NCBI GenBank assembly: GCA_036426205.1
Contig: CM071573.1
Location: 70,842,382-70,906,381 of the forward strand
Source of the DNA: Ascaphus truei
Lineage: Eukaryota > Chordata > Amphibia > Anura > Ascaphidae
Direction of reading: 5' to 3'
DNA length: 64,000 nt
The notes beneath the pieces were generated by a model that saw only the letters and a program-made list of their open reading frames with translations, did not search any database and was not told the DNA's origin. A program made the position numbers and the translations under genes. This document shows positions 1-12,012 of this stretch, piece after piece (the stretch's first letter is position 1; each line of letters starts with the position of its first letter).

Positions 1-269
1 CCGAGATGACAGAAATCAATTCCAACACATTTGATGACGAGACATCTGAAGTCTGAAAAGGTTGTGCCCAAGACAACCATGTACGAGTGATATGTAGGTC
101 CATGAAAGGTATCAGAGATCACAAAGTATCTTACATAGTACAGTAAGGGATGGAAACCCCGCTGTAAAATACAATGATATGTTAAGAATAACTAGTGGAA
201 GACTGTACATATTACCGCGCTCCTACCTTTAGAAGTATGCTGCTGGTAAAAGGGTTGGCCATACATACA
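1..269. other. unassigned sequence at left edge
   Basis: I see no gene. A short stretch near 214-232 (gcgctcctaccttta) resembles the inverted repeat that begins at 271. Confidence 0.4.
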
Positions 270-336
270 GTATATGGAAAACAAAAGAACAGATCCTGCG
301 CTCCTACCAATTTGGGCTAAAATATACTTGTATGTA

Positions 337-1110
337 TGTATATCTTTATTTATATAGCGCCATTAATGTACATAGCGCTTCACAGCAGTAATACACGTGA
401 CAATCATATAAATAACAAATAATAAAAATAACAGAGCATGGGAATAAGTGCTTCAGGCATAACATTAACATTTCGGAAGAGGAGTCCCTGCTTTGAAGAG
501 CTTACAATCTAATTGGTAGGTAGGAAGAACGTACAGAGACAGTAGGAGGGCATTCTGGTAAGTGCGTCTGCAGGGGGCCAAGGTTTATGTATCATGTGTA
601 TATTATTAGCCACTGTGCTACTCATATGCTTCTTTAAGCAAGTGTGTCTTAAGGTGGGTCTTAAAGGTGGATAGAGAGGGTGCTAGTCGGCTATTGAGGG
701 GAAGGGCATTCCAGAGGTGCGGGGCAGTCAGTGAGAAAGGTGTAAGGCGGGAGAGGGCTTTAGATACAAAGGGGGTAGAAAGAAGACATCCTTGAAGAAC
801 GCAAGAGTCGGGATGGTGCAGAGCAAAAAATTAGGGCTGAGATCTAGGGAGGAGCAGAAGAGTGTAAAGCTTTAAAAGTGAGGAGGAGAATTGAGTGCGA
901 GATACAGGATTTGATAGGAAGCAAGGAGAGTGATTTCAGCAGGGGAGACACTGAGACAGATTTAGGAAAAAGTAGTGTGATTCTGGCAGCAGCGTTTAGG
1001 ATAGATTGTAGGGGAGACAGGTGAGAGGCAGGAAGGCCGGACAGCAGGAGGTTACAGTAATCAAGACGGGAGAGAATGAGGGCCTGAGTCAGAGTTTTAG
1101 CAGTCGAACA
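337..1110 (-). mobile_element. LINE 3' fragment, antisense
   Basis: It begins on the + strand with tttatttatatagcgccat, the complement of a LINE-type tail. It is the reverse complement of the fragment at 27620-28265; for example, the segments around 660-720 and 28000-28060 match. No intact frame remains. Confidence 0.6.
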
Positions 1111-1516
1111 ACAGAGGAACGGGTGTATCTTTGTAATATTGTGGAGGAAAAAAATGTAACAAAGGAGTAATTTGGTTTCTTCTTTTGATCAAAACATGAT
1201 TTAAACCTGGTCTGTAAGATTTAATATTTGACACTAGGGTATTTGTGCACCCACAATTCATCTTTATAATCAGGGAACTCTGATTGTGGCTCTGGATAGC
1301 TTTTAATTGCACTAAATCACAAAAGCATATGCTTCATTTATTTAACCCCTTCAGGGTACTTTCACACATTTCACAAAGTTTAGTCCATAGGGCAATAAGA
1401 AATTGCATATATTCAGTGTAGGTACCTGCTAAACGGAGTCTACGTTGCCGAGGTTGCAAGGCTTGAATCATGTTTTGAGCAAAAGATGCAACCAAATGAC
1501 TCCTTGTCCCACAGAC
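1111..1516. other. no recognisable feature
   Basis: AT-rich sequence. I see no gene and no repeat that I can name. Confidence 0.3.
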
Positions 1517-1519
1517 TTA

Positions 1520-1861
1520 GGCTAAGGGCCCAGTGCGCGTGCCGCTCATGCGACGGGGTGCCTGGCGGCACTTGTTCCTGGCATCAGCGCGACCAGGTGG
1601 ACTGCTGGGAACTCACGTAGGGGAGGCGTGGAGGGGGCGCGGCCACGAAGCTGGTTCGCCTTCATTGGCTGAACGCCGCCGTGATGTGGCCATTGCTCGG
1701 CCACCGCGCCAAAAGACAAAATGATTGCCTTTTGGCAAAGGCGATCGCGCATTGCGCATTGTGCCGGGGCGCGCAGGCAGCTACTGGGGCCGGCCCCATA
1801 GAGGGCCGTACCTGGAACGCGCCGCGCGCGCCGTCGCAGCCGAGGCCACTTGGACCTAGCC
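1520..1861. mobile_element. Harbinger-type MITE, GC-rich
   Basis: 342 bp flanked by TTA at 1517-1519 and 1862-1864. The interior contains a tggttcgcc..cattggctgaac block shared with the elements at 26374, 34461 and 41339. The GC-rich, CpG-rich look could be mistaken for a promoter island. The short frames inside are not genes. Confidence 0.55.
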
Positions 1862-1945
1862 TTAGGTTCTAAATGTAAACACCACTAGTATATTTGAGCC
1901 CAAATTGGTAGGAGCGCAGGATCTGTTCTTTTGTTTTCCAAAAAT

Positions 1946-2949
1946 AAGTAGTATTGTTGAAGCATTGTTTACAGCCATCAGAAGAGAAGGGCCATTATTG
2001 TTGCCGCTCTGACAAGAATACAGGGAATTTGGTCCTTGAGTTTGCCTATTAAACATCTTTGCAGGGAAGTATTCTCTTTTCTAATGAGCCATACGGTCTC
2101 AGGCAGACAATTTCATGCGGTGCACTTTTTTGCTTCAGTAGGTCCAGCTGTGAAAGTCTTGTCCCACAGGCAAAATAATTAGTTATCCAAATGTGCATAG
2201 GAATGGTTTGGTGAAGATTTAGCCTGCAGGCTAAATTGAGCCTAAGAAAGACAGGAAAGTGAGCAAAGAGAACCATTAAAGAATTTAGGGGCTATATATA
2301 AACACCACACACCACCTCTAATGTACTGTACTACCCTACCCTGTGGTAAGATGTAAGAATCGTTTTCTCAGCCATGAGACATTTGATGTGACTTTTTTGC
2401 ATGCGCCTGCTGGTTTGCCAGAGCTAAATTACAGGAACACATGTTAAAATTAATATATATTCCATTAACATGTGGGAGTTAATTAAGTGCTCTAAGTACG
2501 TCCATCATCTGCTAGCACAAGCAGGACAAAAGCAATGGAAATTATCTTGCTATAAATCACGAAGAGGCTTATTTTCATAACTAATGAGTTAATGCCATTT
2601 TATTATTAAAACTCTTATGCCGCACATTGCCCCATTGTACAGGATAATTCCATGCTGCATATGAAGATTAAAATAACAAGATATTTACATTAGACTATCA
2701 ACTGTACGTCTTTGTTTTTTGTTCCTATGCCTAGTTTATCTTCCTTTTAGTGTGCAAAGAAAAGTTTTATTTTTCTAATGAAAAAGCAAACAAAAACATA
2801 CCAGTTTTTTAAAAGCCTGTCACGATGACACCAACTTTTATCAACACATTTATATTTCTGGGTACTTGATTGAACAGAACAAGTTGCAAAATAAATTGTG
2901 ATTTATTTCCTTAATAGACAAACACAAGACATCTGCAGAATACACTTGA
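1946..2949. other. no recognisable feature
   Basis: AT-rich unique-looking DNA; I see nothing that I can name. Confidence 0.3.
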
Positions 2950-3052
2950 CATACTTGAAAGTCCAGGACATACTTGAATACGAGAGGTAACTCTCAATGT
3001 ATTACTTCCTGGTAAATCATTTTATAAATAATAAAAATAAATAAAAAAAAAA
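2950..3052 (+). mobile_element. CR1/L2-type LINE 3' tail
   Basis: It carries the same ending as the LINE at 3985-6903 (ggacatacttga..cgagaggtaactctcaatg..ttcctggtaaa) and then an A-rich tail. It is a heavily 5'-truncated copy. Confidence 0.7.
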
Positions 3053-3984
3053 ACCACACCCTTTTTGTGGCTACATACACAGTCTTTAAAAATGCACTTA
3101 CTCATATCCATTCACATGGCACAACATTCACAATATCTGCATTGCAATGTTACTACTAGAATTTAAATAACAGTAAATAAAATCTCTAAAGCCAAATCTG
3201 AGTAAAATCAAATCATGCACATGTATGTCTTATCACTGAGGAAGGTTAGCACAGCCTGAGTGAGAAACAATACCAGGCGTGGAAGGTTCTTTGTTCTGAA
3301 TGGTATCTGCATAAAAAGCTACATTGCAAATACACTGAACCACAATAGGTTTCCATATTACAAGCCAGCATGACCACAATGTCGTGCAATTCAAATCACA
3401 ACCAATAAAAGGCTGCAACAGCATGTCCTGAGGACATCTCACCTTTCTATTGGTCTACCAGAGTGAGGCTGACTTAACAGCTATATGGTTCCCAGATAAG
3501 AATTTTTGTGGGGGGGGGGGGGGGGAATGGTTACATGTTGGTCACCGGAGATAAAACAGTGTGGGTCAGCTCCAGGTCAGATTATATCAAAAGAAAAAGG
3601 AGCAATATCGATTATTTACCTAAGTATTATGATGAAGGAGCAAGGGAGAAAATACATTGTCACTAGATAGAGAGAACGTTTGTAAATATGTCCTCCCAGA
3701 AAGATGGCCTTGTCTTTTAATTTTATAGTTCAGAAACTAGCAAAAAAGGATTGCACAAATACATCATTTAAAAGCTTTCAAGAAATATTCCTAAGCAGAG
3801 ATGCTTTTCTTTATGAGCATTAGTCACATTATTTTAAGTTAGATTTATTCTGCAACATAATAGGGTATGGAAGGTAACCACAAATAACATCATTTATCAA
3901 CTATAATTACAAATGATTTAAAATTATATTTTATCATTGATACAATAGTTAAGGAGGTTTCATCTACTATATATTTCTGAAAGC
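3053..3984. other. unassigned, with a poly-G run
   Basis: No gene seen. A run of 16 G lies at 3510-3525. The rest is AT-rich. Confidence 0.3.
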
Positions 3985-3989
3985 GTCGT

Positions 3990-4664
3990 ATGTGGCTATG
4001 TCTGTATGTGACATGGCTATCCCCTAAAACCCCTGATGCAAATATCGCCATTCAGGGATACTCCATTTTTAGGAGAGATAGGTCAAAGAGAGGAGGAGGG
4101 GTGTTATTTTATATTGCAGACACCTTACAATTTACACTGTTAAATTGCCCACCAAGTCCACCCTCTTTTGAAACTGTAGTTGGCAAAATCTGCCTCCCCT
4201 TTTCTAAGCCCATCTTGCTTGCTGGCATCTACCGCCCCCCTAAAGCCCCTCTACAATCCTTGACTGATATCACCCAGTTTCTTGGCTCCATTTCCTCTCT
4301 GAATGAGAAGAGTGAGCTGCTAGCTCTAGGGGATTTCAACTTCAATTGGCTTGACCCTAAAAACCACAAAATCCAGATACAACTCAAGTCACTTAACCTA
4401 TCACAACTCATTTCCCAACCCACACGGATAAACCTGAAATCGCATAATCATTCCTTGCTAGACTGGATTCTCTCCTCAAACCCCAGCAGAATCCAATCCT
4501 CTGGCATCCTTCCTGACATTTTCAGTGACCATGCAATAGTGTACTGTGTAAGGAAAATTAAACCGAGTGTACTGTGTAAGGAAAATTCAAGCCCTAAAGT
4601 TCTCCTCACTAGAACATTTAAAAACTTTATTCTGCGCTCGACTATTTCCAATACGAGTTCTTAA
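3990..4664 (+). pseudogene. LINE endonuclease fragment
   Basis: An apurinic-type endonuclease (EEP fold) that would nick the target to start reverse transcription. Visible motifs are VTWLSP (decayed from ETWL), GYSIFRRDR followed by RGGGVLFY, LAGIYRPP, the catalytic GDFN and SDHAIV. The N-terminal catalytic Asn/Glu region is missing through 5' truncation. The frame is lost after TFKNF, so this copy is dead. Confidence 0.85.
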
Positions 4665-5428
4665 AACTCTGCGATACCCATGCTCCACTACGCAAAATAA
4701 GGGTACGGGGGGCCCACCTTCCATGGGTTACACCTGACCTTATAGCACTCTACCAGTTAAGGGATGCCTTGTGGAAAAGCTACAAAGTAACTGGCACTAC
4801 CAAGGATCTCAATCACTACAGATGCCTGCGGAACATGTGCACAAGGCAAACAAGGCATGCAAAAGCACAATATTACTCTGACAATCTCCACTAAAATACA
4901 TCAAACCCAGCTAACTTCTAAAAGGTTATCAACAATATATTCCAGCCTCCTAACCATCAACAACCAAGTAATATCACTAAGGGGGATATTACTCTGACAA
5001 ACCCCACTGACATTGCAAATGCATTCAATGATTACTTTGTGGGGAGTGCCACTAACTTATTAGCGAAACGCAGCCCAAACCACAAACATGAATCTCATCC
5101 TGGGAGTATCCCTACAATCCCACCCCCTCCCAACACTGCCCACAATTTTCAATTTGGCCCAGTATCTGAAGAGGAGATTATATAAGCGCTCCTCAAACTA
5201 AAACTAAGCAGGCAATGTGGACCCAACTTACTACAATCTAGGTTCCTACGACTTGGTGCCCCAGCCATTGCCAAACCAATTGCGTCCATAGTCAACTCTA
5301 TCCTGTCTGCAGGCCATATCCCTAAGACCTGGAAAACTGCCAGAGTTGTCCCAATCTTCAAAAGTGGGGACAAAAACACTGTCTCAAACTACAGGCCAAT
5401 CTCACTTCTCCCAATTCTATCCAAAGTC

Positions 5429-6724
5429 ATGGAAAAATGTGTCCACTCCCAATTAAGCGATTTCTACACCAAGACAAATTTCCCTAGCCAATTCCAGTCT
5501 GGGTTTCGTCCCAAACACTCCACCGTAACTACCCTGCTAAAAGTTTGCAATGAAATCCAGTGTGGAATGAAACGGGGACAACTCACTGGTGCAGTATTCC
5601 TAGATTTTGCAAAGGCTTTTGACACAGTTGATCATGTTATCCTGCTTAACAAACTCCAGAGCTCTGGAATAGGGAAACATGCTTTAAACTGGTTTCAGTC
5701 CTACCTATCAGGAAGATCCCAACATGTGTCCATCTCAGGCTCTAACTCCAACCCCCTGGATATCACCTGTGGTGTCCCGCAAGGCTCTGTTCTGGGGCCC
5801 CTACTCTTCTCAGTGTTCATTAATGATCTTCCCACAGCTTGTAAGGAAGCGTCAATACACATGTATGCAGATGACACAATCCTATATGCACACAGCCATA
5901 GCCTCTCTGACCTTCAACACATACTTCAGTCTGACTTTTTGAGACTCGAAAACTGGATTTCCCAAAACAAACTGTTTTTAAACACTGACAAGACTGTAAC
6001 AATGGTATTTGGGACCAAGACTAAATTTGTAAAGCTTCCAGTGACTGAGCTCCTGATTAGAACCAATGCTAACACCACCCTAACACCTGTCACTAGTTTT
6101 AAATACCTGGGCTTATGGTTTGACTCCCACTTAACATTCGGGATGCACATTGATACCCTGACAACCAAGACCTATGCCAAACTAGGGGTACTTTACAGGA
6201 ACAAATCCTCCCTAAGTCTCCTGGTCAGAAAGCGTATTGCACAGCAGATGCTAATGCCAATTATTGACTATGGAGACATAGTATATGGCTCGGCTCCTCA
6301 AACCCACCTTAGCAAACTTGACTCCCTCTACAATTCAATTTGTCGTTTTGTTCTCCAATGCAACTACAACACACATCACTGCGAAATGCTCAAAGAACTA
6401 GATTGGTCATCACTAGAGTCTAGGCGCAAAGTTCACCTTTCCTGTCTCACCCTCAAATACTTTCTGGGCAAGCTACCCAGCTATCTGAACAAGCTCCTCA
6501 CCCCTACCACATGCAGCACCTATCACCTGAGATCAGACTCCAAAAGACTATTCATGGTCCCAAGGCTCAACAAAGTATCCGGACGTTCCTCCTTCTCCTT
6601 CCGTGCGCCCCAAAACTGGAACAACCTACCAGAGACTCTCATATCCACCACCAGCTTAAGTTCTTTCAAATCTAAGGCTATCTCACATTTTAATCTGGTC
6701 TGTAACTGTTTCACACGCTCATAA
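5429..6724 (+). pseudogene. LINE reverse transcriptase fragment
   Basis: A 431-codon open frame holding most of the reverse transcriptase: motif A in FLDFAKAFDTVDH, motif B in GVPQGSVLGPLLF, catalytic YADD in MYADDTILY, and motif E-like KYLGLWFD. The C-terminal region ends with FSFRAPQNWNNLP, typical of this LINE group. The start is an internal Met; homologous sequence (KTARVVPIFKSGDKN, YRPISLLP) lies upstream of it, in part beyond a stop. It belongs to the same broken element as 3990-4664. Confidence 0.88.
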
Positions 6725-7246
6725 TATATATTTTCTTTAACTGTGCACGCAATGTCTTGTATATAATGTATACCTTGTTCATTTATGTAACTGTACTTGT
6801 AACCATGTATTATTTGTTTTACTCTGTGCCCAGGACATACTTGAAAACGAGAGGTAACTCTCAATGTATTACTTCCTGGTAAAATATTTTATAAATAAAT
6901 AAAATGTCCCTCCCTGTGTCCCTAGCGGCAATCAGATTGAACCTTGGGCCAGGCCAATGACATTGCTCCCTTGGCCCGCCCGCCCCCGCACACCTCATTG
7001 GCCTGAGGCGGAGTGACGGGCCAAAGGGGAGGGAGACACACACACACATACTCTCTCTCTCCCTCTGTCCCCCCCGTCCCCCCATCACGTGCGCTGCCCT
7101 GCACCGGCTCCCGGACGGAGGGGAAGCGCGGCCCTCCTGCCCCTGCCGCCAACTTCAGGCTCCTCCCCCCTCGCTCTCAACCGGCTCCCGGAAAGACGGA
7201 GTGGAAGCGAGGCGCTACCTACCCGCCGCACCATTACCTCTCCGCA

Positions 7247-7430
7247 ACATCCCCACCACGTGCGCCGCCACCCTTCACCGGCTCCCGGACGGCACCCTTA
7301 CCTCTCCACAACATCCCCACCATGTGCGCCGCCACCCTGCACCGGCTCCCGGACGGCACCCTTACCTCTCCACAACATCCCCACCACGTACGCCGCCACC
7401 CTGCACCGGCTCCCGGACGGAGAGTAAGCG
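7247..7430 (+). repeat. 64-bp minisatellite, about 3 units
   Basis: Units begin cggctcccggacgg and contain ctccacaacatccccaccac and gccgccacc. They lie inside the Helitron-like element. Confidence 0.8.
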
Positions 7431-7454
7431 CGGCCCTCCTACCCCAGCTGCCAA

Positions 7455-7560
7455 CGCTCCCTTACCCCCCCGACGCTCCCTTACCCCCCCGACGCTCCCT
7501 TACCCCCCCGGCGCTCCCTTACCCCCCCGGCGCTCCCTTACACCCCCGCCGCTAACTCCC
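7455..7560 (+). repeat. C-rich 18-19-bp tandem repeat
   Basis: Repeats of cgctcccttaccccccc with single-base changes, followed by related degenerate units up to about 7590. Confidence 0.8.
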
Positions 7561-7652
7561 CGGCGCTACCTCCCCGCCGCTAACTCCGCTGGGGGGCCAA
7601 GCAGCCTCCTCGGATCTGCGGCAGTCCCACTCTCCACCACCTCTCACTCCCG

Positions 7653-7654
<2 letters not shown>

Positions 7655-7692
<38 letters not shown>
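7655..7692 (+). repeat. (GT)n microsatellite
   Basis: An uninterrupted run of about 19 GT units. Confidence 0.95.
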
Positions 7693-7694
<2 letters not shown>

Positions 7695-7737
7695 GGACAT
7701 TTTACTCCTGCCAACAATTTGTGCCTCACTTTCACCT

Positions 7738-7826
7738 CTACCCCTGCCCTTCACCCCCCTACCCCTGCCCTTCACCCCCCTACCCCTGCCCTTCACCCCC
7801 CCCCACACCCTTCACCCCCCCCACGC
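7738..7826 (+). repeat. 21-bp C-rich tandem repeat
   Basis: Three near-identical units of ccctgcccttcacccccctac, then shortened forms. Confidence 0.85.
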
Positions 7827-7829
7827 CTG

Positions 7830-8827
7830 CCCTTTGACTGACGCACGCACACAAACCCTGACTGACGCACGCACACACCCTGACTGACGCACGCACACAC
7901 CCTGACATGACGCACGCACCACCCCCTGACTGCAAGCAGCACCTGACTGGACACACCACCCTGACTGACGAGCACAGGGACTGACGCAGCCACACCCTGA
8001 TGCAGCACGCCACAAACCCTGACTGAGCGGGCAGGCACACACCCTGGACCCTGACGCACTCACACAACCCCTGACTGACGCACCACACACCCTGACTGAC
8101 GCAACGCACATACCCTGACGTGCCGCGCCGCACACACCCGACTGGCCTACGCACACACACCCTGACTGATAACGCACACACCCTGACTGACGCACGCACA
8201 CAACCTGACTGACCACACACACACCACTGACTCCGACAAACCCGTAACTGACGACGCCACACACCTGACTGACGCACCACACACACTGAACTACCACGCA
8301 CACTGACTGACGCAGCACACACACTGTGACGCACGCACACACACACCTTATCTCACGCACGCACGCACACACACCACACCCACACTGACTGACGCACGCG
8401 CACACCACTAACTACTGCCGACACACCTGACACACGCCACTCAGAGAGCGCACGCACACACCTCTCAAGCCGCACGCTACACAACCTCCTGACATCCACA
8501 CCACACACACCCTGACGCACACACACAAACACAACACCCACACACTACTACACACCCACAGTGATCACACCCCCACCCACCACAACTGACCCACCCACAC
8601 ACACTGAGCTGACGCACACACAAACCACACACATACTGACCTCACACACCACATCACACACACACACACACCACACACACACACACACAACACACCAACA
8701 CCCCACACACACACACACCACACACACACACACTGACCTGCACACACACACCCTGACTGGCCACACACACACACTGTACACCACACACACTGACACACAC
8801 ACACTGAACCACACACACACACACACT

Positions 8828-8860
<33 letters not shown>

Positions 8861-9180
8861 ACTGATGCACACACACACACACACACACACTGACTGACGC
8901 GCGCGTACACCCCCCCACACCCACGCACACACACACAATGACTGACTGACGCACGCACACACACACACTGACTGTCTGCCGCACGCACACACTGACTGAC
9001 GCGCACGCACACACTGACTGACTGAGGCACACACACGCACACAATGACTGTGTGTGTGTGTGCGTCAGTCAGTCTGTGTGTGTGTGTGTGTTTGTGTTTC
9101 TGCGTCAGACTCACTGACGCCCGCGCACACAAACACACACAGTACTGACTGACGCACACACAATGACTGACGTCACCACA
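7830..9180 (+). repeat. CA-rich tandem array based on ctgactgacgcacgcacaca
   Basis: About 1.35 kb of degenerate units of roughly 20-24 bases (tgactgacgcacgcacacac), with pure CA tracts at about 8650-8920. A short inverted stretch reads as GT at 9050-9100. The Cys/Val-rich frames on the minus strand only reflect the repeat. Confidence 0.9.
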
Positions 9181-9344
9181 CTGCTGAAGCTGTAAAGGGG
9201 GCACAAACACGAGCTGTAAGGAGGGAGTGGGGGGAACTGGATTGATGTGATGGGGGACAAACAAGAGAGGGGGGGGAAAGGGGAGAGGAGAGAGAGAGGA
9301 GCGGGAACATTACATCCCGGGCAACGCCGGGTCTCTCAGCTAGT

Positions 9345-10689
9345 AATATAATATTTCTGTGGTTTGCTGGTTTGTAAGTGTTTAGGATTCAGTTCTGAAC
9401 CAGTGTTATACAACACTTTCCTCGGAGCACTGCCAGAACAGGTTTTCGAACAAACCAGCAAACATCCAATTAATATGCAAATTAAATACATTCACTTGTA
9501 TAAAGATACAGGGTTATAGCTAAAACCTGGGGATCCTTGAGGAGATATTTCAGAATCACTTCATTTCTAAAATTAAGAAAAACAGTGATTGATATGTAAA
9601 AACATGTGTCTTTGTCCAGTTCACCCATTCACCTAGGCATGTTCAGGAAATAAAAATGTGCGATGTATAAGGAGGCAGCTATCATGTACACTGAGGGTTG
9701 TCAGACGTCCTGTATATCTGGGATTGTTCCTCATTTCAATTACTTGTCCCAGATAGGCTTGTCGGGATGCATTATTAGCCTGTATTTTAGTGTCTTGACG
9801 TGAAATGCCTGAATATATAATTACTGTAATTAAATCAGACATAAAGACGTAACAGATTTCTTCGAGTGTAATAGTTACCTTTTCTGATAGATTTCGCTAA
9901 ATTACGAAAGTATTAATATGATAAAGTTAGGACACTGCCTGGTCATCTCATAATACCATGACCCCCACCCCTATAGGTGGTAACTCAGCGTGCGTCTTCC
10001 CCGAACCGCCAAGAGCACAGATGATAAAAACCAAAGAATATAGCGGTGAGCGGGAGATACCATTCAGCTCCACACATTTGCAGACCGTTCATCGCTCATT
10101 GTGACCTCACACTTCATACTGGATTTTGTCATCCCGTATTGTAAACCTTAAATGTGGCGACCCTATGTACACTGAATGATCCGCTCATTCACTGCGGCCT
10201 ATGTACTACCATATTGTTTTCATATTTCTGTTGCGTCATCAAAGCTTCAAAAAAATGTGCGTCGCTTGAATGACGACTTCATACATGACACAATTTTTAT
10301 AGAGTTTATGGCAAGTTGAACTTGACACACTTTTCCCATTTATTTGGTGTACATAAGCATTATTTTTTGGTGTACACCATTTACATCTGTATGCCCAGCA
10401 CAGTCCATTTCTGTGCTCCGAAACAAATGGTGGTGCCGCAGATTGATGAATTTAAGTACATAGGCGCATGCAAGCGCAATCGAGTTTGACGTGCACCAAT
10501 TTTGCGCTAATAGCCATTTGCGATGCTTAGTATATAGGCTCCATTGTCTTGCCACTAATGCTGTGGACAGCAGGCTTGACTTCTTCTCAAAATAATGTGA
10601 AATATTTCCTGAGCATGTGGGCGCATGTTGATGGTCGTGGTAGTGCAGTGGAAGCATGTTGGTGGTAGGACATGTGGGTGGTAGGATAT
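9345..10689. other. mostly unassigned
   Basis: A small fold-back pair, tttgctggtttgt near 9362 and its complement near 9449, is the only structure seen. No gene. Confidence 0.3.
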
Positions 10690-10805
10690 GTGGGTGGTAG
10701 GATATGTGGGTGGTAGGGCTAATGCAGGGTGCATGTTGATGGTCGGGCTAGTGCAGTGGGAGCATGTGGGTGGTAGGACTAGTGCTGTGGGAGCATGTGG
10801 GTCTG
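10635..10805 (+). repeat. 31-bp minisatellite, left part
   Basis: Degenerate units of gggagcatgtgggtggtagg and gactagtgctgt. The same unit resumes at 11358 after about 550 bases of unrelated sequence. Confidence 0.85.
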
Positions 10806-11357
10806 ATCGTTTGAAAATCAATTTTAACCGGGAGTCACTATCAAAATACACATATTACTGCCCTTTAAAAAATGGGAAGTGGCCTCGAGGCCCGCTCACT
10901 ACTCCGTCTCTCTCAAGGCTCCAAACACTCTCTTCCCTAATGAGACTTGATTGATGCTCAATCCATAGAACCCCAAAATGTAATCCTCTGAATCCCCTTC
11001 ATTTCAGCCCGACACGCCCTCCACGCCAAACACAAAGATAATTCTGCCGACCGCTACTGTTGCTTTGCACAATAATAAATAAGTGTGAGGGGTAGCTGAC
11101 TGGCAACTTTTTTTGTTATGTTTATTCGTACATCACAGAGGTGAATCACAATGTGAATGTAGTATCATGGGTGTGCCGAGAGAACTGTCCGTCCTAAGGA
11201 CGGGCCACACACAGGGTCGGCGTCATTAAGGTCTCAATGGCTCCCTGCTTGCAACACAGGTGGCCTCATCAATGGCTGTCGGGAGATGACTCACCTGTGC
11301 TGAGCAGGGATGCTTAAATACCTGACCGTTTGGCTTGTGTAGGAACTAGTGTGGATA
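10806..11357. other. non-repeat block splitting the minisatellite
   Basis: 552 bases with no match to the 31-bp unit. It includes a fragment resembling the small hAT-type MITE family (caggtggcctcatcaatggc at about 11260-11280). It may be an insertion, but no clean terminal duplication was found. Confidence 0.4.
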
Positions 11358-11650
11358 GCAATGTGGGTGGTAGGACTAGTGCTGTGGGAGCATGTGGGTG
11401 GTAGGACTAGTGCTGTGGGAGCATGTGGGTGGTAGGACTAGTGCAGTGGGAGCATGTGGGTGGTAGGACTAGTATTGAGGTAGGACTAGTGCTGTGGGAG
11501 CATGTGGGTGTTAGGACTAGTACTGAGGTAGGACTAGTGCTGTGGGAGCATGTGGGTGTTAGGACTAGTGCTGAGGAAGGACTAGTGCTGTGGTAGGGCT
11601 AATGCAGTGGGAGCCTGTTGGTGGAATGGATAGGGCAGTGGGAGCATGTA
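11358..11650 (+). repeat. 31-bp minisatellite, right part
   Basis: About nine units of ctgtgggagcatgtgggtgg followed by taggactagtg, some shortened. Confidence 0.9.
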
Positions 11651-11763
11651 CTTTACACTGTAGTTTGGGTAAGCTTGGTGGGAATTTCTCCTTTAACTTT
11701 CCCGCAGTCAGGAAACGCTTTGTGTTGCGGACAATTCTGGCAGTGAAAGAGTAAAAAGGCTTA

Positions 11764-12010
11764 TCTTATACTATATTAGTGAAAGCACTGTATGTTTGCC
11801 TGCCTGGATGTCCGGTGTCCCTAGGGGAAATCTCATTGGTCCCATTGGGTCCCCCGCCCCCCACCCCCCTCTCATTGGCCTGAGGCGTGAGTGACTGCCC
11901 CCACACACACACACACACAACACAGCATCTTGCTCTATACAACACACCACACACACAACACACACAGCAGCCTCTATACAACCACCACATCCACACACAC
12001 ACACCCAACA
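11764..12010 (+). mobile_element. Helitron-like 5' fragment
   Basis: It shares gtgtccctag, ctcattggcctgaggcg and a CA-rich interior with 6905-7050. It starts with a tatactatatta segment and runs into a short CA array. No CTAG end is attached. Confidence 0.45.
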
Positions 12011-12012
12011 CA

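Larger units (their letters stand above)
271..1945. repeat. 1.6-kb segment bounded by about 55-bp inverted repeats
   Basis: 271-325 and 1890-1945 are close reverse complements. They share a core reading as tcctgcgctcctaccaattt on the left, and an A-rich run that matches T-rich sequence on the right. The interior holds an antisense LINE tail and a TTA-flanked MITE, so the interior is composite. The terminal motif (gagcgc followed by a T-rich run) resembles the end of the Penelope terminal repeats described below; that link is inference. Confidence 0.5.
3985..6903 (+). mobile_element. decayed CR1/L2-type LINE (endonuclease and reverse transcriptase)
   Basis: A non-LTR retrotransposon that is 5'-truncated inside the endonuclease and disabled by at least one frameshift (near 4640-4660) and stops near 4892, 4918 and 5182. 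The endonuclease part is followed by a linker, the reverse transcriptase and a 3' UTR ending in ataaataaa. No nucleic-acid-binding ORF1 is present. The Helitron-like element starts directly after the tail. Assignment to L2 rather than another CR1-group clade is inference. Confidence 0.85.
6905..9343 (+). mobile_element. Helitron-like non-autonomous element filled with tandem arrays
   Basis: The right end has Helitron hallmarks: a hairpin with stem CCCGG (9316-9320) and CCGGG (9327-9331), eight bases, then CTAG (9340-9343) followed by T. Near the left end the ctcattggcctgaggcg block is shared with 11764-12010. No Rep/helicase frame is visible, and the left terminus is not clear. The interior is nearly all tandem repeats; the frames within it are low-complexity artefacts. 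Confidence 0.6.

Noticed and set aside
1500..1870. GC/CpG-rich block resembling a promoter island, possibly of VSIR
   Set aside because: It is a TTA-flanked MITE; the same sequence block recurs at 26.4, 34.5 and 41.4 kb.
7013..7887. Proline-rich frames of 112-228 codons
   Set aside because: They cover minisatellite DNA in three overlapping frames with no conserved domain.
7780..9264. Long Cys/Val-rich frames on the minus strand and Thr/His-rich frames on the plus strand
   Set aside because: They only translate CA/GT-rich tandem repeats, in several frames at once.
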